Below, piece by piece: positions 26,629-35,555 of a stretch of 64,000 nucleotides of DNA. The notes beneath the pieces were generated by a model. It was not told the DNA's origin, did not search any database, and was given only the letters and a program-made list of their open reading frames with translations. The stretch is taken from NCBI RefSeq assembly GCF_001894805.1, contig NZ_BCWX01000007.1:62001-126000 (forward strand), in the 5' to 3' direction. Positions within the stretch are counted from its first letter, which is position 1. Every line of letters begins with the position of its first letter. The stretch comes from Rhodococcus globerulus NBRC 14531. GTDB taxonomy: Bacteria > Actinomycetota > Actinomycetes > Mycobacteriales > Mycobacteriaceae. The position numbers and the translations under genes were made by a program.

Positions 26629-27457
26629 GTCGCGAACCGCCGTCGACGGCAATGCTGTGACCGGTGACGTAACGCGCGCTGTCCGAGAGCAGGAACAGCA
26701 CCGGGCCGAAGACCTCTTCCGGGGAACCCAACCGGTGCAGCGGAACAGCGTCGAGAGCCTTGGCCAGTGCGGCCGGATCTTCCTGGACCCATTTGGTCAT
26801 GGCGGTGTCGATGTACCCGGGCGCTATGGAGTTGACACGAAGTCCCTTGTCGCCGAATTCGACTGCGAGAGATTCGGTGAGGTGCGCGACGGCTGCCTTC
26901 GACGTGCAATACGCACCACGGCCCTTACGGACGCGCAGAGCGGACACCGAGGACATGTTCACGATGGCACCACCGGGCTTCATGTGGCGAGCGGCGGCCT
27001 GAGCGCCGTACAGGACGCCTTCGACGTTGACGCTCAACGTCGCACCGATCTGCTCGGGTGTGATCTCCTCGGCCAGCGCAAACGGGAAGATACCGGCGTT
27101 GTTGATCCAGAAGTCGACCTGTCCGAACTCCGCGAGTGCCAGCTTGGCCAGCGTCTCGTGATCGTCGGGCTTGGTGACGTCGACGCGGGCACCGATCACA
27201 CGGCCGGGCTTGTCCGCCAAGGAGTTTGCGCTCAGTGCAGCATTGATTGTCTGGGCAGTTTCCAGCATCTGCTCTTCGTTGATGTCTGCACCGACTACGT
27301 TGACTCCGCGTGACGCCAGACCTTCCGCGAACGTCGCACCCATTCCCTGGGCAGCGCCGGTCACTACGGCAACCTTGCCTGCCAACTCCGGGTACACCGC
27401 CGACATTTGCGTGGCAACGGTGCGGCCCGGGTTCGTCTGATCGGCGTTAACGGTCAT
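26621..27457 (-). CDS. SDR-family oxidoreductase
   Basis: A 278-residue short-chain dehydrogenase, with a longer N-terminus than its downstream neighbour. Motifs are VTGAAQGMGATFAEGLA, VVGADINEE (Asp favours NAD), INNAGIFPF, SSVSALRVRKGRGAYCTSKAAV with the YxxxK pair (catalytic Tyr and Lys) and a C-terminal TGHSIAVDGGSRHV. The ATG at 27457 follows AGGAG by a normal spacer; the longer ORF to 27568 has no family resemblance. It lies between the NTF2-fold gene (49 bases upstream) and the next SDR. Confidence 0.9.
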   Translation of the reverse strand: MTVNADQTNPGRTVATQMSAVYPELAGKVAVVTGAAQGMGATFAEGLASRGVNVVGADINEEQMLETAQTINAALSANSLADKPGRVIGARVDVTKPDDHETLAKLALAEFGQVDFWINNAGIFPFALAEEITPEQIGATLSVNVEGVLYGAQAAARHMKPGGAIVNMSSVSALRVRKGRGAYCTSKAAVAHLTESLAVEFGDKGLRVNSIAPGYIDTAMTKWVQEDPAALAKALDAVPLHRLGSPEEVFGPVLFLLSDSARYVTGHSIAVDGGSRHV

Positions 27458-27506
27458 GATATTTGGTCTCCTACTGAATTCTGTTGTGCACAAACGTGAA
27501 AGACGG

Positions 27507-27947
27507 TTAGGGATTGCGTGGCGCGTCGTCGCGGGACACGATGCGGCGGGCGATCTTCCACTCGTCACCGACTCGAATCACTCGATCCGTGATCGTTGTC
27601 ATCCGAACCAATCGCGTGTCCCCACCGCGCTTGGTCGCGACGATCTGCAGATAGCCGCGCACCGTCAACTCGGCTTCGACTGCCGTTTCCACCAACAAGT
27701 TGGTGATCACGTGCCGATGAACCTCGTCCGCCGCTTCGGCTCCGGAGTAGAACCGGCCGGCAAAAGCTTCGAGATCCGAAGAACCGACTACCGGTTCCGG
27801 ATAGCTGGGCGAATGGAACTCACCGTCAGTCGTAAATGTTGCCGCCCAATCACGTTGACGCCCGGAGTCGATGAGATGACTCTGCAATGCATACAACTGG
27901 TGGATTGCGGCAACGTCGCCGGCCGCCACTCCGCGGTAGTCAGTCAT
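27507..27947 (-). CDS. NTF2/SnoaL-like fold protein
   Basis: A 146-residue protein of the nuclear transport factor 2 / SnoaL_4 type. The opening helix AIHQLYALQSHLIDSGRQRDWAATFTTDGEFHSP and the later EVHRHVITNLLVE strand are characteristic (quoted in shorter segments: AIHQLYALQSHLIDSG and FTTDGEFHSP). Members include ketosteroid isomerases, dehydratases, hydrolases and small dioxygenase subunits. It is the first gene of the five-gene minus-strand unit and is divergent from the IclR regulator. It may provide an isomerase or dehydratase step, but I cannot assign the reaction. Confidence 0.78.
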   Translation of the reverse strand: MTDYRGVAAGDVAAIHQLYALQSHLIDSGRQRDWAATFTTDGEFHSPSYPEPVVGSSDLEAFAGRFYSGAEAADEVHRHVITNLLVETAVEAELTVRGYLQIVATKRGGDTRLVRMTTITDRVIRVGDEWKIARRIVSRDDAPRNP

Positions 27948-28011
27948 GAGGATGTTCTCTCCGGAAAACACTGCGCTGGACTCCCCTGAAGGGTTGCCCA
28001 CCTGTCGAATG

Positions 28012-28040
28012 TGTGCGATAATCGCACAGGCCGTGCGATA
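28012..28040. promoter_or_regulatory. Candidate IclR operator (palindrome plus extra half-site)
   Basis: A perfect 17-base palindrome, TGTGCGAT-a-ATCGCACA at 28012-28028, is followed by a further half-site GTGCGATA at 28033-28040. It lies between the divergent NTF2-fold gene and the IclR gene. IclR proteins bind as tetramers to such multi-half-site operators. Confidence 0.6.
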
Positions 28041-28089
28041 TGAACAAAGCGTAGGTGGCCCACCTCACAAACGTCAAGGAGCGAACTCG

Positions 28090-28812
28090 ATGCGCGAACT
28101 CAGTGATGACCATCGACCCCGAATAAGTCCAGTTCAAGTGGACTCCGGCATGTCGAAAACTCTCCATCACGGACTCGAGATTCTGGAGCTCCTCACCTCC
28201 TATCCGCACGGGTTGTCGGTCACAGACATCGCCGACGGCATCGGAGTTCACCGGACGGTCGCGCACCGACTCATCCGGACTCTCGAGGCACATCACTTGT
28301 GCCGCAAGGACACTTTCAAACGCGTCACACTCGGCGCAGGACTGGTCACCCTCGCCGAACCGGTGGAGCAGGATTTGCGAACCCTCGCCCGCCCGATCCT
28401 CGAAGAACTTGCCGACGCCACCGAAGCCACGGCCCACCTCGTGGTCCGCGAGAGCGAGACCGAAGTTCGCGCACTGATGGTCGTCGAGCCACGCAGCGCC
28501 CGAATGCACGTCGCCTTCCGTCCCGGCCAGGTCGATCCGATCGACCGCGGCTCCGCCGGCCTGTCCATGCTGGCCTCACTCCCACCCGTCGACGGTGAAC
28601 GAGACGAAGTGCGCATTGCCCGTGCGCGCGGTTACGCGTCGACGATCGGCGAGATCACCCCTTCCGTCCACGGCATTTCGGCGGCAGTTCCCGGACGCCG
28701 CGGCGACGCCATCACCAGTATCGGAATCTCCGCTTTCCACGCCGAGGACCAAGACGCACTCGGCGCGGAGGTTATCGCCGCCGCACAAAAACTGGGAAGC
28801 TTGTTGCGCTGA
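28090..28812 (+). CDS. IclR-family transcriptional regulator
   Basis: A 240-residue IclR protein. The winged helix is LTSYPHGLSVTDIADGIGVHRTVAHRLIRTLE, given as landmarks LSVTDIADGIGVHRTVAHRL. The C-terminal GAF-like effector domain has AHLVVRESETEVRALMVVEP and DRGSAGLSML. The ATG at 28090 was chosen for the AAGGAG nine bases upstream; the longer frame to 27946 crosses the operator. It probably controls the divergent minus-strand unit 27947-23013 in response to that pathway's substrate. The C-terminal part is slightly short for the family. Confidence 0.9.
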   Translation: MRELSDDHRPRISPVQVDSGMSKTLHHGLEILELLTSYPHGLSVTDIADGIGVHRTVAHRLIRTLEAHHLCRKDTFKRVTLGAGLVTLAEPVEQDLRTLARPILEELADATEATAHLVVRESETEVRALMVVEPRSARMHVAFRPGQVDPIDRGSAGLSMLASLPPVDGERDEVRIARARGYASTIGEITPSVHGISAAVPGRRGDAITSIGISAFHAEDQDALGAEVIAAAQKLGSLLR

Positions 28813-28818
28813 TCGCCG

Positions 28819-28856
28819 CAATGTCGAGCCTCGGGAATATCGCAGGCTCGACATTG
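28819..28856 (+). terminator. Hairpin terminator after IclR gene
   Basis: A perfect 13-bp stem, CAATGTCGAGCCT at 28819-28831 and its complement at 28844-28856, seven bases after the IclR stop. There is no T-tract, so it may act only partly by the intrinsic mechanism. Confidence 0.6.
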
Positions 28857-28912
28857 TTGAGTCAGCATGAGATAGTTGAACAATCAACTACCTAAGTGCA
28901 AGGAGTTACGAC

Positions 28913-29878
28913 ATGCCTGCTGTGACAGTCGAGAACATTTTGGCCCTGCCCCGGCTCGACGAGCCTGCAGCGTCCGCAGTCAGCCGTCCCGTCAAGAGCA
29001 TCACCACCGCTCCCGTCGGCTACGAAGGCGAAGGCTTCCCCGTACACCGCGCATTCGCGGGCATCGATCTCTCAGCACTCGACCCGTTCATCCACATGGA
29101 CCAGATGGGTGAGGTCAACTACGCCCCCGGAGAACCCAAGGGCACGCCCTGGCACCCGCACCGCGGCTTCGAAACCGTCACCTACATGATCGACGGCATC
29201 ATGGAGCACCAGGACTCCAACGGCGGCGGCGGCATTATCGGCGGCGGTGACACCCAGTGGATGACCGCAGGTGGCGGCATCCTCCACATCGAGACGCCCC
29301 CGGAGCACCTCGTTGTCAGCGGCGGCCTCTTCCACGGCGTCCAACTGTGGGTGAACCTCCCCCGAGACAACAAGATGGCAGCGCCGCGGTACCAGGACAT
29401 CACCGGAAACAAGGTCGCTCTGCTCTCGTCGCACGACGGCGGCGCATTGGTACGCGTCATCGCAGGCGAGATCGCCGGCCACGCCGGACCGGGATCGACG
29501 TACACGCCCATCGCGTTGTCCCACACGACCATCGCACCTGGCGCCAGCGTCACGTTGCCGTGGAACCCCGAGTTCAACGCCATCGCCTATGTTCTTGCCG
29601 GTGAGGGAACCGTCGGCGCAGAGCGTCGGCCGATCCGCGCAGGCCAGACCGCCGTGTACGGACGCGGCGACTCCATCACCATCGCCGCATCCGATCGCCA
29701 GGATTCACGGACCGAATCGCTCGAGGTCTTCATCCTCGGCGGCAAGCCGATCCGCGAGCCCATCGCCATGGCCGGACCGTTTGTCATGAACACGAAGTCC
29801 GAGGTCATGCAGGCATTCGAGGACTTCCAGGCCGGACGCCTCGGTTCCATCCCGGCAGCCCACGAAACTCTGAGCTGA
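28913..29878 (+). CDS. Pirin family protein (first of three)
   Basis: A 321-residue bicupin of the pirin family. The N-terminal cupin has PWHPHRGFETVTYMIDG, with the metal-binding His pair, HQDSNG and MTAGGGILHIETP, and a final FHGVQLWVNLP. The C-terminal cupin follows from about residue 190. Pirins include quercetinase-type dioxygenases and redox-sensing proteins, so the exact role is open. It is the longest of three tandem pirin genes and is only one base from the next start. The second and third copies are clearly closer to each other. Confidence 0.9.
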   Translation: MPAVTVENILALPRLDEPAASAVSRPVKSITTAPVGYEGEGFPVHRAFAGIDLSALDPFIHMDQMGEVNYAPGEPKGTPWHPHRGFETVTYMIDGIMEHQDSNGGGGIIGGGDTQWMTAGGGILHIETPPEHLVVSGGLFHGVQLWVNLPRDNKMAAPRYQDITGNKVALLSSHDGGALVRVIAGEIAGHAGPGSTYTPIALSHTTIAPGASVTLPWNPEFNAIAYVLAGEGTVGAERRPIRAGQTAVYGRGDSITIAASDRQDSRTESLEVFILGGKPIREPIAMAGPFVMNTKSEVMQAFEDFQAGRLGSIPAAHETLS

Positions 29879-29879
29879 C

Positions 29880-30641
29880 ATGAAATCGGTAGTAGTTCAG
29901 CGTGCGCATGAACGTGCGCACCTGAACTACGGCTGGCTCACGTCCCGTCACAGCTTCCCCTTCGCCGGAAACTTCGACCACGCCGCTTACGCGCACGGAT
30001 TACTTCTGGTCAACAACGACGACATCGTCGAAGCCGGCTCCGGTTTCGACACCCATCAACACCTCGACACCGAAATCGTGACGTGGGTGCTCAGCGGTTC
30101 CCTGGTCCACCAGGATTCAGCTGGGCACACCGGCGAAATTCATCGCGGCCTCGCGCAACGAATGAGCGCCGGAACCGGGATACTGCATTCCGAGCGCAAC
30201 GACACCCGGCGCGCCGACGGTACCCGCCACACAGAACCGGTCCACGTCGTCCAAATGTGGATTCCACCAGACGAATCCGGGATCACTCCGAGCTATCAGG
30301 AACTCAACGTCAACACCGAACTCGACGCCGGTGGCTTGATCACCTTGGCGTCGGGAATGCCCGCGCATCGCGATCACAGCGCGATCACGCTTCACAACAA
30401 GTTTGCGGCGCTGCACGTTGCACGCCTCGACATCGGTCAGACGATAACCCTGCCGGACGCCCCGTATGTTCACGCCTACATCCCGCAGGGCTCCGTCACA
30501 GTCGAGGGCGTCGACACTCTCTCGACCGGAGATTCGTTGCGACTCAAGGAAACCGGCGGACATCGAGTCACCGCCGCGGAACCCGCAGAAGTTCTGATCT
30601 GGGAGATGCACGCCGGACTGCGGCCCCATCTCGTACGCTGA
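29880..30641 (+). CDS. Pirin family protein (second of three)
   Basis: A 253-residue bicupin like YhhW quercetin 2,3-dioxygenase. The iron site motifs are FDTHQHLDTEIVTWVLSG and HQDSAGHTGEIHRGLAQRMSAGTGILHSE, here shortened to landmarks FDTHQHLDTEIVTWVL and RMSAGTGILHSE. The metal ligands should be the two His of THQH, a later His and Glu. It starts one base after the preceding stop. The third pirin follows 28 bases later and repeats the same motifs almost unchanged, so these two arose by tandem duplication. Confidence 0.92.
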   Translation: MKSVVVQRAHERAHLNYGWLTSRHSFPFAGNFDHAAYAHGLLLVNNDDIVEAGSGFDTHQHLDTEIVTWVLSGSLVHQDSAGHTGEIHRGLAQRMSAGTGILHSERNDTRRADGTRHTEPVHVVQMWIPPDESGITPSYQELNVNTELDAGGLITLASGMPAHRDHSAITLHNKFAALHVARLDIGQTITLPDAPYVHAYIPQGSVTVEGVDTLSTGDSLRLKETGGHRVTAAEPAEVLIWEMHAGLRPHLVR

Positions 30642-30669
30642 AAGCATTCGGCCCCAAAGGAGGAACGCC

Positions 30670-31434
30670 ATGTCGGCGCTCACAACCCCGCACATCGACG
30701 TCCACCGCAGCGGTGATCGCCTGAAATCCCGCATCTCCTGGCTTGATTCGAAGCATTCCTTCTCGTTCGGGCAGCACTACGACCCCGACAACACCCACCA
30801 CGGCCTGCTCCTCGTCAACAACGACGACACCGTGCTCGCGGGTACCGGATTCGACACCCATCCGCACAAGGACATGGAAATCGTTACCTGGGTGCTGCGC
30901 GGTTCGCTCGTTCACCAAGACTCCATCGGGCACTCCGGTGTCATCTATCCCGGACTCGCGCAACGGATGAGCGCAGGCACCGGGATCATGCACAGCGAGA
31001 AGAACGACTCGTGGCGTCTGGGCGGCCAACAGCACTCCGATCCGGTGCACTTCATCCAGATGTGGGTTGCGCCCGACGAGGGTGGACTGACTCCCGGATA
31101 CGAACAACTCGAAATCGACGACGAACTCCTACGCGGCGGACTCATACCCGTCGCCTCCGGAATGGATCGCTACAAAGATCATTCGGCCATCCGCATCAAC
31201 AACAAGTACGCGGCACTGCATGTGGCGCGGATTCTCCCCGGCACAAGTGTGACCCTGCCGAACGCCCCGTTCCTCCACGTTTTCGTGGCCGAAGGAACCG
31301 CAGACATGGAGGGCACCGGCACCCTCTACGAAGGTGATGCCGTCCGCATGAGCGACTCCGGCGGACAACTCGTCACCTCCGAAACCGGTGCCGAAGTGCT
31401 GGTCTGGGAAATGCACGCACGTATCGGTGGCTGA
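30670..31434 (+). CDS. Pirin family protein (third of three)
   Basis: A 254-residue bicupin with the YhhW-type landmarks FDTHPHKDMEIVTWVLRG, HQDSIGHSG and RMSAGTGIMHSEKND. It aligns end to end with the second pirin, for example NNKYAALHVARI against NNKFAALHVARL and VLVWEMHA against VLIWEMHA. A GGAGGA ribosome-binding site precedes the ATG. As dioxygenases or electrophile sensors these proteins may handle flavonoid-like or other phenolic compounds; no phenolic pathway gene other than the exported intradiol dioxygenase lies close by. Confidence 0.92.
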   Translation: MSALTTPHIDVHRSGDRLKSRISWLDSKHSFSFGQHYDPDNTHHGLLLVNNDDTVLAGTGFDTHPHKDMEIVTWVLRGSLVHQDSIGHSGVIYPGLAQRMSAGTGIMHSEKNDSWRLGGQQHSDPVHFIQMWVAPDEGGLTPGYEQLEIDDELLRGGLIPVASGMDRYKDHSAIRINNKYAALHVARILPGTSVTLPNAPFLHVFVAEGTADMEGTGTLYEGDAVRMSDSGGQLVTSETGAEVLVWEMHARIGG

Positions 31435-31479
31435 GACCCGGCGACCGGTCCCATCTCCGGTACGGGCGATACTCGATAC

Positions 31480-32400
31480 ATGAGCATCGACAACTCCGCG
31501 CCCACCGTCAAACTTGATCCCCTCAACACCTTGATGGATGTACGCGCAGTAGCGATCACTCCTGGCGATCTCAGCTTCGCGCAGACAATCGGGGACCGCT
31601 TCCACGACCACCGCGGACGCACAGTGCTCGGATCGCTCGGCGTCATGATCGACGGCGCCATGGGTGGGGCTGTCTACTCGGGGCTCACTTCGGGTCACCA
31701 ATCGGTGCTCGCACAGGTCACGGTCAGTGCGGCCGCCGATATCCCGTCGACGGGAACAGTTGGAGCCACCGGTGCACTCGTGCACCTCGACGACGGAGTC
31801 GGACTGGCGTCGGGACAACTACGCGGTGACGACAGCACACTTCTGGCAGTGATGGCCGGGCGCGCCATGATTGTCTCGCGGCCACCCGTCGTTGCACCCG
31901 ACGACTACATCGCCGGCCCTGCCCTCGATGTGCCGGTTCCCGAAGAAGTCAGTGACCTGAGTGGACTGAGCGGATCCGACGTCGTCGAAGGAATCCTGGC
32001 CGGAACTATCATGCGTGGACCGCTCGCCGGACTCCTCGACCTCACGCTGACCGAGGTAACGCCAGGCGCTGTCGTCGGCGAACTTGCGCCGGTCGAATGG
32101 ATGGCCAACCCGCTCGGCGCAGTACAGGGCGGTGTACTCATCTCCGCCACCGACGCCATCACCGGGCTCGCCGCGCAAACCCTGACTACCGCCGAACAGG
32201 ATTACCGCGTCCTCGATCACAAGATCGACTTCCTGCGCTCACCCGCCATCGGTGGTCCCGTCATGCGCGGCGAAGCCAACGTGATCCGCGCCGGACGTAG
32301 GCTCGCACTCATCGAATCGCGCATCGTGGACAACACCGGTCAGGTCTACATCCGCGCCACCTCGAGCGTCCAGATGATCTCCCAGCAAGTTCACAGCTGA
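31480..32400 (+). CDS. PaaI-type thioesterase, double hotdog
   Basis: A 306-residue protein in which two hotdog domains are joined. The second shows MANPLGAVQGGVLISATDAITGLA, the PaaI-like helix entry, and DHKIDFLRSPAIGG; the first has LGVMIDGAMGGAVYSGL in the same place. Members hydrolyse acyl-CoA thioesters, often of aromatic or branched acids. The ATG at 31480 opens 45 bases after the last pirin, so these genes may share a transcript. The first domain seems more degraded and may be structural. Confidence 0.82.
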   Translation: MSIDNSAPTVKLDPLNTLMDVRAVAITPGDLSFAQTIGDRFHDHRGRTVLGSLGVMIDGAMGGAVYSGLTSGHQSVLAQVTVSAAADIPSTGTVGATGALVHLDDGVGLASGQLRGDDSTLLAVMAGRAMIVSRPPVVAPDDYIAGPALDVPVPEEVSDLSGLSGSDVVEGILAGTIMRGPLAGLLDLTLTEVTPGAVVGELAPVEWMANPLGAVQGGVLISATDAITGLAAQTLTTAEQDYRVLDHKIDFLRSPAIGGPVMRGEANVIRAGRRLALIESRIVDNTGQVYIRATSSVQMISQQVHS

Positions 32401-32468
32401 TAACCAGCCCCGCGCCAGACCGCTCGTCCACCATTGATTCAACAGCCCAGATCAATGGAGGTAGACGC

Positions 32469-33449
32469 GTGAACAAAGACATCGAAGCCAGTCGGCAACG
32501 AGTGAGTCGCAGGCGAGCACTGGCGCTCGGCGGGACCATCAGCCTCGGTGGACTCATCGCCGCATGTTCCGGCCACAGCGGCAATTCAACCACCACGTCC
32601 ACCGCTGCGGCCTCCACGACCACCGCCGACACCAGCGCCGCTGCTGCCTCCGGCGACGCTGTCACCGCGCTGCTCGCCAAGGCACCACAGTGCGTCATGA
32701 GCGAGGAAGAAACTCAGGGCCCGTACTGGTTCGACGTCGACTCCATCCGCAGTGATATCCGCGAAGATCGACCAGGCACCACCCTCCAGGTCGCACTGCG
32801 GGTGCAGGACAACAGCATCTGCAACGCCGACGGCACCATCGGCGCCGTCAGCAACGCCGTCGTCGAAATCTGGCACTGCGACGCAGGCGGCGTGTACTCC
32901 GGCTTCGAGTCCGGTTCACTGAGCGCAAACGGTGGCGGCGGCGGTGGAACGCCTCCGTCCGGCGGCATGGGCGAACCCCCGGCAGGCGGAATGGGTCAGC
33001 CGCCGTCGGGCGCACCCGGCGGCGGTATGGGCGGCGACATGGGTTCTATGGGCGGCTCCGGCGAAACTTCCGACGGCTCGTACAGCGTCGGTGACAGCGA
33101 AGCCACCACCACCGACGACGGCACCTACCTGCGTGGCGCCCAGACCACGGACGCAAACGGCATCGCGCAGTTCACCACCATTTTCCCGGGCTGGTACATG
33201 GGCCGCACCACGCACATCCATGTCAAGGTTCACATCGACAAGAAGACTGTCCTCACCACGCAGACCTTCTTCGAGGAGACCCTTCTCGACGAGGTGTATT
33301 CCGTCAGCCCGTACAGCGAGCACACGGGCCGTGAGAACAACACCAACAATTCCAACGACAACATCTTCTCCGACACCGGCATGATGACCGTCGAAAAGCA
33401 GTCGGACGGGTCATACCTCGCCGTCATCAATCTGGGTATCGACGCCTGA
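32469..33449 (+). CDS. Exported intradiol ring-cleavage dioxygenase family lipoprotein
   Basis: A 326-residue protein with a twin-arginine signal (SRRRAL at residues 13-18) and a lipobox IAAC at 30-33, so it should be exported folded and lipid-anchored. A Ser/Thr/Ala-rich linker of about 30 residues leads to an intradiol dioxygenase domain. The four iron ligands are visible: Tyr143 in VYSGF, Tyr243 in GWYMGR, and His249 and His251 in THIHVK. Between the first and second Tyr lies a 50-residue insert rich in Gly, Pro and Met. The family cleaves catechol-type rings; extracytoplasmic members are poorly understood. Confidence 0.9.
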   Translation: MNKDIEASRQRVSRRRALALGGTISLGGLIAACSGHSGNSTTTSTAAASTTTADTSAAAASGDAVTALLAKAPQCVMSEEETQGPYWFDVDSIRSDIREDRPGTTLQVALRVQDNSICNADGTIGAVSNAVVEIWHCDAGGVYSGFESGSLSANGGGGGGTPPSGGMGEPPAGGMGQPPSGAPGGGMGGDMGSMGGSGETSDGSYSVGDSEATTTDDGTYLRGAQTTDANGIAQFTTIFPGWYMGRTTHIHVKVHIDKKTVLTTQTFFEETLLDEVYSVSPYSEHTGRENNTNNSNDNIFSDTGMMTVEKQSDGSYLAVINLGIDA

Positions 33450-33589
33450 CCCCGATCACCGGAAGCGGGCGGTTCAGTTGGCATCAATTGACGCTCACAC
33501 CCGAACTTGTGGTGACGCAGATCGCCCGAGCACTGAACGGCTCACGATAACGACTGAGCGGATTGTGGTGATCGTGTAAGGATGGAGAA

Positions 33590-35548
33590 ATGACCACGGC
33601 TCATCGCTCAGGCATCGACCTCACCCACCTAGACAGCGAGACCCGCGCGCAGGACGACCTGTTCGTCCATGTCAACGGGAAATGGCTCGCCGAATACGAG
33701 ATTCCCGCAGACCGCGCAGTCGACGGCGCTTTCCGCACGCTGTACGACAAGGCCGAGGAAGATGTGCAGACCATCATCACCGAGGCTTCCGCGTCGTCAC
33801 CGGAGTCCGGTACCGATGCCCAACGCATCGGCGATCTGTACTCGAGTTTCATGGATGCCGACGCTATCGAGGCTGCCGGTCTCACCCCGATCGACGACGA
33901 ACTCGACGCAATTGCGGACGCGGCCGATCGTTCTTCGCTGGCTACCGTGATCGGACGCCATCAGCGCACGGGTGTCGGCGGCGCCATCGCGCACTACGTC
34001 GACACCGACGCCAAGAACTCCGAGCGCTACCTCATTCACTTCAGTCAGTCGGGTATCAGCCTTCCCGACGAGTCGTACTACCGCGAAGACAACTACACCG
34101 AAATTCGCGACAAGTTCGTCGCCCACGTCGAGAAGATGTTCAACCTCGCCGGACTCGGCTACGAGGCGCAGCGGGTATTCGACCTCGAGAAGAAGATCGC
34201 GGCCGGGCACTGGGACGTCGTGAAGCGTCGTGACGCCGAGTTGAGCTACAACCTCGTCGAATTCGAGGAGCTCACCGAGCAGAACCCCGGATTGGATTGG
34301 GCTGCTTGGCTGTCCGGCTTGGGAACGACGTCCGAGAAGTTCTCGGAAATCGTGGTTCGCCAGCCCGGATTCCTGCACACCTTCACCGCACTGTGGGCGT
34401 CGGAAGAACTCGACGACTGGAAGGCATGGGCTGCCTGGAAAGTCATCCATGCGCGCGCTCCGTACCTGCATTCCTCGTTGGTGGACGAGAACTTCGCGTT
34501 CTACGGCACCGCGCTCTCGGGCACCGAAGAGAACCGTGAGCGCTGGAAGCGTGGCGTCGGCCTGGTCCAAGACCTGCTCGGCGAGGCCGTCGGCAAGCTG
34601 TACGTGGAGCGTCATTTCCCGGCCGAAGCCAAAGTACGCATGCTGGAGTTGGTCGGCAATCTGCAGGAAGCCTACCGTCGCAACATCTCCGAACTCGAGT
34701 GGATGAGTCCGGATACCCGCAAGGCCGCACTGGCCAAGCTGGACAAGTTCACTCCCAAGATCGGCTACCCCGACAAGTGGCGTGACTACTCGGGTCTCGA
34801 GATCTCGGCCACCGACGTCGTCGGCAACTATCGCCGCGGATACGCCGCGGAATATGACCGCGACCTCGCAAAGTTGGGCGGCCCCGTCGACCGCGACGAG
34901 TGGTTCATGACCCCTCAGACGGTTAACGCGTACTACAACCCCGGTATGAACGAAATCGTTTTCCCCGCAGCCATTTTGCAGCCGCCGTTCTTCGACGCCG
35001 CCGCTGACGACGCCGCCAACTACGGCGGAATCGGTGCTGTTATCGGTCACGAGATCGGGCACGGTTTCGACGATCAGGGCGCCAAGTACGACGGCGACGG
35101 CAACATGGTCGACTGGTGGACCGACGACGATCGCACCGAATTCGGCAAGCGCACAAAAGCTTTGATCGAGCAGTACAACGAATTCGAACCCAAGGAACTG
35201 CCGGGTCATCATGTCAACGGCGAGTTCACGATCGGCGAGAACATCGGCGATCTGGGTGGGCTGTCCATCGCGATCGCGGCGTACAAGATTGCGACCGAAG
35301 GCACCGAACCGCCCGTCATCGACGGTCTCACCGGTTTGCAGCGCGTGTTCTTCGGCTGGGCTCAGGTGTGGCGGACCAAGGCGCGCGAGGCCGAGGCATT
35401 GCGCCGACTCGCCGTCGACCCGCATTCACCGCCGGAGTTCCGCTGCAACGGCGTCGTCCGCAACCTCGATGTCTTTCACGAGGCGTTCGACGTCAAGCCC
35501 GGTGATGCACTGTATTTGGAGCCCGAAAAGCGCGTAAAGATCTGGTAG
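33590..35548 (+). CDS. M13 family zinc metallopeptidase (neprilysin/Zmp1-like)
   Basis: A 652-residue peptidase, near the length of M. tuberculosis Zmp1. The zinc motif HEIGH is at residues 487-491 (GHEIGHGFDDQG), the third ligand Glu in GENIGDLGG, and the substrate-binding VNAYYNPGMNEIVFPA lies upstream. There is no signal peptide or membrane anchor at the N-terminus (MTTAHRSGIDLTHLDSETRA), as in other actinobacterial members that leave the cell by an unclear route. It is alone, with its own AAGGATGGAG ribosome site region. A perfect hairpin follows the stop codon. Confidence 0.95.
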   Translation: MTTAHRSGIDLTHLDSETRAQDDLFVHVNGKWLAEYEIPADRAVDGAFRTLYDKAEEDVQTIITEASASSPESGTDAQRIGDLYSSFMDADAIEAAGLTPIDDELDAIADAADRSSLATVIGRHQRTGVGGAIAHYVDTDAKNSERYLIHFSQSGISLPDESYYREDNYTEIRDKFVAHVEKMFNLAGLGYEAQRVFDLEKKIAAGHWDVVKRRDAELSYNLVEFEELTEQNPGLDWAAWLSGLGTTSEKFSEIVVRQPGFLHTFTALWASEELDDWKAWAAWKVIHARAPYLHSSLVDENFAFYGTALSGTEENRERWKRGVGLVQDLLGEAVGKLYVERHFPAEAKVRMLELVGNLQEAYRRNISELEWMSPDTRKAALAKLDKFTPKIGYPDKWRDYSGLEISATDVVGNYRRGYAAEYDRDLAKLGGPVDRDEWFMTPQTVNAYYNPGMNEIVFPAAILQPPFFDAAADDAANYGGIGAVIGHEIGHGFDDQGAKYDGDGNMVDWWTDDDRTEFGKRTKALIEQYNEFEPKELPGHHVNGEFTIGENIGDLGGLSIAIAAYKIATEGTEPPVIDGLTGLQRVFFGWAQVWRTKAREAEALRRLAVDPHSPPEFRCNGVVRNLDVFHEAFDVKPGDALYLEPEKRVKIW

Positions 35549-35555
35549 GGGCAAA

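Noticed and set aside
33797-35425. A 542-residue minus-strand frame opposite the M13 peptidase
   Set aside because: It is antisense to a gene with clear HEIGH and GENIGDLGG motifs; the protein has no recognisable domain and the codon pattern follows the other strand.
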